Source of the DNA: Mya arenaria
Taxonomy: Eukaryota; Mollusca; Bivalvia; Myida; Myidae
Length of the DNA: 64,000 nt
Direction: 5' to 3'
NCBI RefSeq assembly: GCF_026914265.1
Contig: NC_069125.1
Location: forward strand, 70,510,046 to 70,574,045
The stretch's first letter is position 1, and each line of letters starts with the position of its first letter. This document shows positions 61,201-64,000 of the stretch, piece by piece. Both the position numbers and the translations under genes were made by a program. The notes under the pieces were generated by a model. It had not been told where the DNA came from. It was given only the letters and a program-made list of their open reading frames with translations, and ran no database searches.

Positions 61201-63922
61201 TAAATCTTGTTAACGATGCTGCTAAATTGAGCTCGTCACCGGACAACGCTGGTTTGCGTTTGAAATTGCCCCTCTCCGTGTTGGGCTAACTAGAATTTAC
61301 CTTGACAACTCTGACATTCGGGCTATCAAATGCTCTGCGGGCCTTCAAACGTTGAAGCATGCTCTTGATAAGTGGTTTTAATCAAAGAGTAACTGCCATG
61401 TAGAGAAAATTAATTCCTTTCCTGTTGGTGATACAGCAGTAAGCAACTTCGTGACTTTTGTAACGTTTTGTCTTATGAAAAAATATCCGTAGATTTTTTT
61501 TTAGATTTTTTTTATATAATCAATTCTTGTTCTCTGCATGATCTCTGGAAAATCATTTACAATCAAAATGTCAGTTAACTCAGTAATGGTTAGATTTTTT
61601 ATGTAAACTCCTTATGATTAAGACCTCAGCGAGCAAACAGTCGAAATATAAGGTCAGGTCTGTTGAGTTGTAAAAAAGCAGTTCTTACGAGTGTGGAATT
61701 TTAGGTGGTACTGAATTTTATAAAGGACTTTGATTTATTTAATAATCTCTTGAAATGATTATTTAGCTATTTTTCGTCTGGAACAAATACTATAAATATC
61801 AGTTCAAATTTCAAAACAAATGTATATGCAAATGAAAATGATAACACACACGCACGCACGCACGCATGCACACACGCACACACGCACGCACGCACGCACG
61901 CACACACGCACACACACACACACACACACACAATTTTGCGTTTATTCCTTCTATTGATGACTTTAAACTTTAAACAACTATCTGACATATGTTCGAACAG
62001 AACTTTGACGGCAGTGTATATTTCTACGAGTCTTGATGATTATATACATGCTTTTCAAAATCCTGCATATTGGACGGTATGTAGAATGATGTAAAGAATT
62101 TCCATATAAAGACAACGTTAAAACCTTTTGACTGAAAAAAGGGATTTGATTGATGAACTGAATGCGCTATGCTCTAGTCAACAATCTTCAGGTACTAGCA
62201 ATACATAATTATCATTAGTAGAGACATTTGTTTTGGTCGAGTACCAAACAATACCAGACCATATGGAACGAGTTTTCTCAGCTGATTATTCACCCAAATA
62301 TATCTCGTATTGCGTAGAATGATGATCAATAACCTTTAAATATTTTATAGCCTGCTCGCCGAAATGCGATTGTTCGCAAAACACCTGCCGTTTTGGATAG
62401 AATCGTCCATGGAAACGGTTTCCAAAAACATTCTGGATAAAAAATTGGAAGGTATGATCCCATGGGCTCAAGTTACTCATGCGTACTTCTACACAATAAA
62501 AAAAAGATGAAAAATATTGTGTGTTTTTTAAATTTCAGATCAATGCCTGTGAATTAAGAAATTGTGTTTGAATTTTAAATAGTTGAACTATTAAATGGTA
62601 ACAACATTGAATGTGCGCGTGATTACACGAGGTTGTCATCCATTTATTGTCATTCGACCTCATTTATGTTTGCTGTGTCGTGAAACCAATATTTTTTAAA
62701 TATAGTATCGTATGGGATAATAACATGCTGTCTGGGCTGAAGTATTTCGTTGTCACCATTTCAGTGGCAAAGACCTTCATACTGAGCTTGAGAAGGCAGT
62801 CCTCCTTTGTTCATCTTGCCCAGGTAACCCCACCAATAATGATTGGTACGCCTTGCACTGGTTACCTCAACATATATTTTTGGAATACCTCAACATTAGT
62901 AATTGGAACACCTTGCCCAGCTTACCTTAGTATTTGTATAGTTGCACCAGTAACCCTAGCATTAAGTATTGCTACAACTTGCCAAGGTAACATCAAAATC
63001 AATAATTGCTAAATCGTTCCCAGTAATATCAACATTAACTCTACATTCAGGTAACCTCAACATTAATTATTGGTACACCTTGCGAAGGTAATCTCAAAAT
63101 TAATTATTGCTACACACATTGCCAAGGTAACTCTAAGATTTTATTTTTGCTACACCTTGCCCAGGTAACATCATTATTGATTTTCGGTACACCTTACCAA
63201 GTAAATATCAACATTTTATGTTGATACATATTGTCCAGGTAAGCACAACTTCATTTATTGCTACAAATTGATAAGGTAACCTCAACATTAATTATTACTA
63301 CACATTGCCCACGTTATCAACACATTAGGTTTTAGTACAATTTACCCAGGTAACCGTAACATAAACTATTGGCAGTAAGTAAGGTACTCTCAACATTAAT
63401 TATTGATACACATGGTCCAGGTTATCTTAACATTTATTATTACTATACCTTGCCCAGGTAATCTTATCATTAAGTATTGGTACAACTTACCCAGGTTAGT
63501 AACTATTGGTCCACAGTGCAAAGATTACCTCAACAGCAACTATTAACTTTGTCTAGGTTATATTAACTTTAATTATTGATACCGCTTACCCAGGTAACAT
63601 CAACATTAAATAGTTGTACACCTTGCCAAGGTAACCCCTGTAACAACTATTGGGCACTTTTTCCTGGTCCTCTGAACATTTATTGTTGATACCTGCATAT
63701 ATAAAATTAACAAGTACAAGATCAGCTTGCCCAGTCAGGACAACACCAACCAACTTACATATTCAATAATGTTTTAGACCTCCAGAGCGGTGATCGCCAA
63801 CCAAGAGCTGATTGGTCAGATAGTGAAGGACATATCTGCCGTTGACTTCGAGGACATCTGTAACCAATCTGAGTTCCTGCAAACAGCAGATAACCCGAAG
63901 TTTAGCGTGAAGATGCAGGAAT
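37651..63922 (+). CDS. RFX6: RFX6-type winged-helix transcription factor, 13 exons, 3' end beyond the window
   Basis: Coding exons 37651-37891, 51356-51449, 56470-56593, 56825-56886, 57400-57477, 57689-57716, 59050-59154, 59287-59364, 60709-60822, 60973-61022, 62351-62451, 62765-62823 and 63778-63922 join in frame to 426 codons. The RFX DNA-binding domain is at about residues 107-187: [59 protein letters not shown]. It is followed by [16 protein letters not shown], specific to RFX6, then the dimerisation-side regions ([63 protein letters not shown]). RFX6 binds X-box DNA and in vertebrates drives endocrine pancreas and gut development. The N-terminal 80 residues are low in similarity. The in-frame TGA upstream supports the start. 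Exon 6 has only 28 bp. The last exon ends CAGGAAT|GTATGT. The C-terminal half of the protein (about 450 residues in human) is missing. RFX4 is the next closest family. Confidence 0.93.
38862..38922 (+). repeat. Two-copy ~29-bp tandem duplication
   Basis: ATGGATACACGTGTGATCTG followed by CTGCATTGT, then the same sequence again with one change, in RFX6 intron 1. A small recent duplication. Confidence 0.85.
39598..40600 (+). mobile_element. 5'-truncated, broken LINE fragment (reverse transcriptase C-terminal part)
   Basis: The first frame (39598-39831) reads [14 protein letters not shown] and [18 protein letters not shown], typical of the region after the reverse transcriptase palm in endonuclease-type LINEs. 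Near the end (40349-40594) [20 protein letters not shown] followed by HFLL recalls the C-terminal Cys/His motif (C-x2-C, then DEYHFLL) common in CR1/Jockey-like and related LINEs. Between them the frame is interrupted by several stops and shifts. The 5' two thirds of a LINE are missing. It lies in RFX6 intron 1, same strand as the gene. Confidence 0.75.
40969..41699. mobile_element. MITE with ~22-bp terminal inverted repeats and TTAA target duplication
   Basis: Left end AGCTGCACTCCCACAGATT; right end AATCTGTGAGAGTGCAGCT, its inverse with one difference. TTAA flanks both sides (40965-40968 and 41700-41703). The 731-bp interior is AT-rich with no open frame. TTAA duplications are made by piggyBac- and Kolobok-type transposases (family knowledge); no autonomous partner is visible here. 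Confidence 0.85.
42186..43733. repeat. 78-bp satellite, about 20 units, in RFX6 intron 1
   Basis: Consensus TAACTATTCTCATATTTACC, CCCAGACCCCGAGACAAACA, GAACGGTATAGAACTTGAAC, ACCCGAGTCATACATCGG. Because 78 is a multiple of three and the unit lacks stops in one minus frame, frames of 364 and 158 residues appear (26-residue repeat with TRVFKFYTV and [10 protein letters not shown]). Differences among units (for example Ser/Phe, Tyr/Ser, Pro/Leu, Glu/Ala) are nearly all amino-acid changing, with essentially no silent ones, which argues against a real protein. One unit near 42590 carries a small deletion that splits the frame. Confidence 0.95.
43860..44116. mobile_element. 257-bp MITE with 12-bp terminal inverted repeats and TGAAT duplication
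   Basis: Left end CAGTGCCGTAGC (43860-43871) and right end GCTACGGCACTG (44105-44116) are perfect inverse copies. TGAAT flanks both sides (43855-43859 and 44117-44121). GCCTCGGTGTTTTTT occurs near both ends, and a G-run and GCATGCACCCGGACCCCC lie inside. The CAGTG.CGTAGC terminus recalls hAT-like elements, which usually make 8-bp duplications, so the superfamily is open. A minus frame of 61 residues inside is not credible as a gene. Confidence 0.88.
44535..44623. repeat. 89-bp foldback repeat
   Basis: TTCATTTT..GATCTACAGAAAATGGAGCGAG is followed within 15 bp by its inverse, AGCTCGTACCATTTTCTGTA, then GGTCGGAAAAATGAA. The two arms of about 36 bp match with a few mismatches, so transcript or single strand would form a long hairpin. 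It is likely a tiny foldback element in RFX6 intron 1. Confidence 0.75.
46360..46725. repeat. 35-bp tandem array, about 10 units
   Basis: Consensus GATTCGGATATCTCTATATG, AGATTATCACTGCAG. Central units are almost identical and the outer ones diverged. RFX6 intron 1, no coding potential. Confidence 0.95.
46889..46974. repeat. 86-bp inverted repeat, CGTAACAACTCGGCC family
   Basis: Left arm GTTACACAATCGTAACAACT with CGGCCAT; right arm ATTGGCCGAGGTGTTCCGGT then TGTATTGTAAC. The arms are imperfect inverses of about 30 bp around a central spacer. It shares its arm with the motif at 35.4-35.5 kb, so it is a dispersed family. Confidence 0.7.
48938..49955 (+). repeat. 64-bp-based irregular tandem array
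   Basis: It begins with three near-identical 64-bp units (ATCGATGTGGTCGATAGACG, GAGATACTTGCAAAACCACT, GCCTTACACAAGCGGGCGCC, ACAC) and then turns into mixed units of 48-60 bp (CAATGCGGTCGGTAGACGCA, GAGACTTGCAAATCCACTGC). Frames of 253 and 181 residues over it are products of the repetition. RFX6 intron 1. Confidence 0.9.
51252..51324 (+). repeat. (TC)n microsatellite next to the RFX6 exon 2 acceptor
   Basis: About 36 TC dinucleotides with few interruptions, ending 31 bp before RFX6 exon 2 (51356). It extends the natural polypyrimidine tract of this acceptor, so its length may influence splicing (inference). Confidence 0.95.
51541..51769. repeat. (ATT)n / (TAA)n mirror-oriented microsatellite
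   Basis: Blocks of ATT repeats (51541-51600), then TAA repeats (51630-51686), then ATT again and TAG repeats. The opposing blocks are reverse complements, so the tract can form a long hairpin. It lies at the start of RFX6 intron 2. Confidence 0.92.
52161..52251. repeat. (TA)n microsatellite
   Basis: About 45 uninterrupted AT dinucleotides in RFX6 intron 2. Confidence 0.97.
53048..53160. repeat. Two-copy ~55-bp tandem duplication
   Basis: CGATAGTGTCGTCTTTTTAT..GTGACCAT..GGTACTCGTTCCA recurs as CGATAGTGCCGTCTATTTAT..ATGACCAT..GGTACTCGTGCCA. RFX6 intron 2; no coding potential. Confidence 0.75.
55457..55580. repeat. Two-copy ~65-bp tandem duplication
   Basis: CACATATAATGCCGACATGA..CATCTGTATTATCAAGAAGA is followed by a copy with CACATATAATGTCGTCAAGA..CATCTGTATTTTCAAGAAGA. 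RFX6 intron 2. The short open frame across it is not recognisable. Confidence 0.8.
56161..56435 (+). pseudogene. Three decayed tandem copies of the start of RFX6 exon 3
   Basis: Upstream of the true exon 3 (56470) lie three partial copies, starting at about 56161, 56267 and 56360, spaced 93-110 bp. Two keep the acceptor ATGTTGCAG|G; all resemble the first 65-70 exon bases up to ACCAACACTA.CAGGAC. The 56267 copy still reads [17 protein letters not shown] and YQHYRFV before a stop; the 56360 copy reads [14 protein letters not shown] and then stops; the 56161 copy is the most eroded. None can replace exon 3, because the part of the winged helix after FCKKMK is missing. Confidence 0.85.
58234..58241. 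promoter_or_regulatory. Palindromic CRE-like site TGACGTCA
   Basis: A perfect cAMP-response-element octamer in RFX6 intron 6, next to a CG-rich patch (ACGCGCGCGACG) unusual in this AT-rich intron. It is a single motif, so function is only a possibility. Confidence 0.15.
59532..60714 (+). repeat. 42-bp satellite ending on the RFX6 exon 9 acceptor
   Basis: About 28 units of consensus GTATGTTGAACGTGTGCTGT, ACGTTAAAGGTGGATACAAA, TG. The unit is 14 codons long, so frames of over 200 residues (repeat [14 protein letters not shown]) and their complements appear; they are artefacts. The last unit, AACTTGTACTGTATATTTAA followed by GGTGCAG, aligns to the satellite unit and is at the same time the acceptor and first six bases (GTGCAG) of RFX6 exon 9 (starts 60709). 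Confidence 0.95.
61843..61932. repeat. (CA)n / (CGCA)n microsatellite
   Basis: Alternating CACA and CGCACGCA runs, about 90 bp, in RFX6 intron 10. On the minus strand it gives a Cys/Val-rich open frame that is not a gene. Confidence 0.95.
62815..63650 (+). repeat. 37-bp degenerate array starting on the RFX6 exon 12 donor
   Basis: Units of about 37 bp, consensus CCTTGCCCAGGTAACCTCAA, CATTAATTATTGGTACA, are repeated some 20 times with strong divergence. The first unit begins with the last nine bases of RFX6 exon 12 (CTTGCCCAG, 62815-62823) and its GTAAC donor. Most units keep a CAGGTAA or AAGGTAA core, so the intron carries many donor-like sequences. Confidence 0.9.
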
Positions 63923-64000
63923 GTATGTAACTATTTCGATTGCGCTAAACTTTACTATTGAAAAACACTGACGTTCATTTGGTAGTAAACGTTCAGTATT
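63923..64000 (+). other. Start of RFX6 intron 13
   Basis: Intron sequence after the GTATGT donor, cut by the window edge. The remaining RFX6 exons, including the rest of the dimerisation region, must lie to the right. Confidence 0.7.

Noticed and set aside
61210-61390. GC-richer block in RFX6 intron 10 reading [20 protein letters not shown]
   Set aside because: It may be a fragment of a transposon-encoded protein, but it is short and interrupted and I cannot place it in a family.

Overview
This window is animal nuclear DNA, most likely from a bivalve mollusc (inference). It is AT-rich and intron-rich and holds many short tandem arrays. It carries dispersed elements of a type I know from bivalve genomes: arms beginning AACAAGAG, cores of tandem repeats and hairpin tails. 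It also carries a TALE homeobox gene of the spiralian-specific kind. There is nothing bacterial in it: no operons, no CRISPR, and no rRNA or tRNA gene that I could recognise.

Four protein-coding genes can be supported, three of them by exon-by-exon reconstruction. From left to right: (1) a complete four-exon fatty-acid-binding protein gene on + (739-4884), whose internal and last coding exons are 173, 102 and 51 bp, the classical FABP sizes; (2) a single-exon TALE homeobox gene on - (10087-11199), probably SPILE class; (3) a complete 22-exon oxysterol-binding-protein-related gene of the ORP10/ORP11 type on - (17934-36501, 706 aa), with an unexpected N-terminal helix that resembles the Rab-binding helix of RIM; (4) the first 13 coding exons (426 codons) of an RFX6-type transcription factor on + (37651-63922), which runs off the right edge. 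Genes 3 and 4 lie head to head, 1,149 bp between start codons. Nothing in the sequence ties the four genes into one pathway: the products are a cytosolic lipid carrier, a developmental regulator, a membrane-contact lipid transporter and a developmental transcription factor.

Between and inside the genes the sequence is dominated by repeats: pogo-like fragments around the FABP gene, five composite elements with tandem cores (5.5 kb, 15.1 kb, 16.6 kb, 30 kb, 33.2 kb), a broken LINE, two MITEs with clear terminal inverted repeats and target duplications, two foldback repeats, and satellites with periods of about 35, 37, 42, 56, 64 and 78 bp. The large open frames seen over the 42-, 64- and 78-bp arrays are best explained by the repeat periods and not by genes.

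The most unusual pattern is in the RFX6-like gene. Three separate tandem expansions sit exactly on exon-intron junctions: decayed copies of the start of exon 3 with its acceptor, a 42-bp satellite whose last unit is the exon 9 acceptor, and a 37-bp array whose first unit is the exon 12 donor. The second notable point is the RIM-like Rab-binding helix at the N terminus of the ORP11-like protein, whose match runs across a splice junction.
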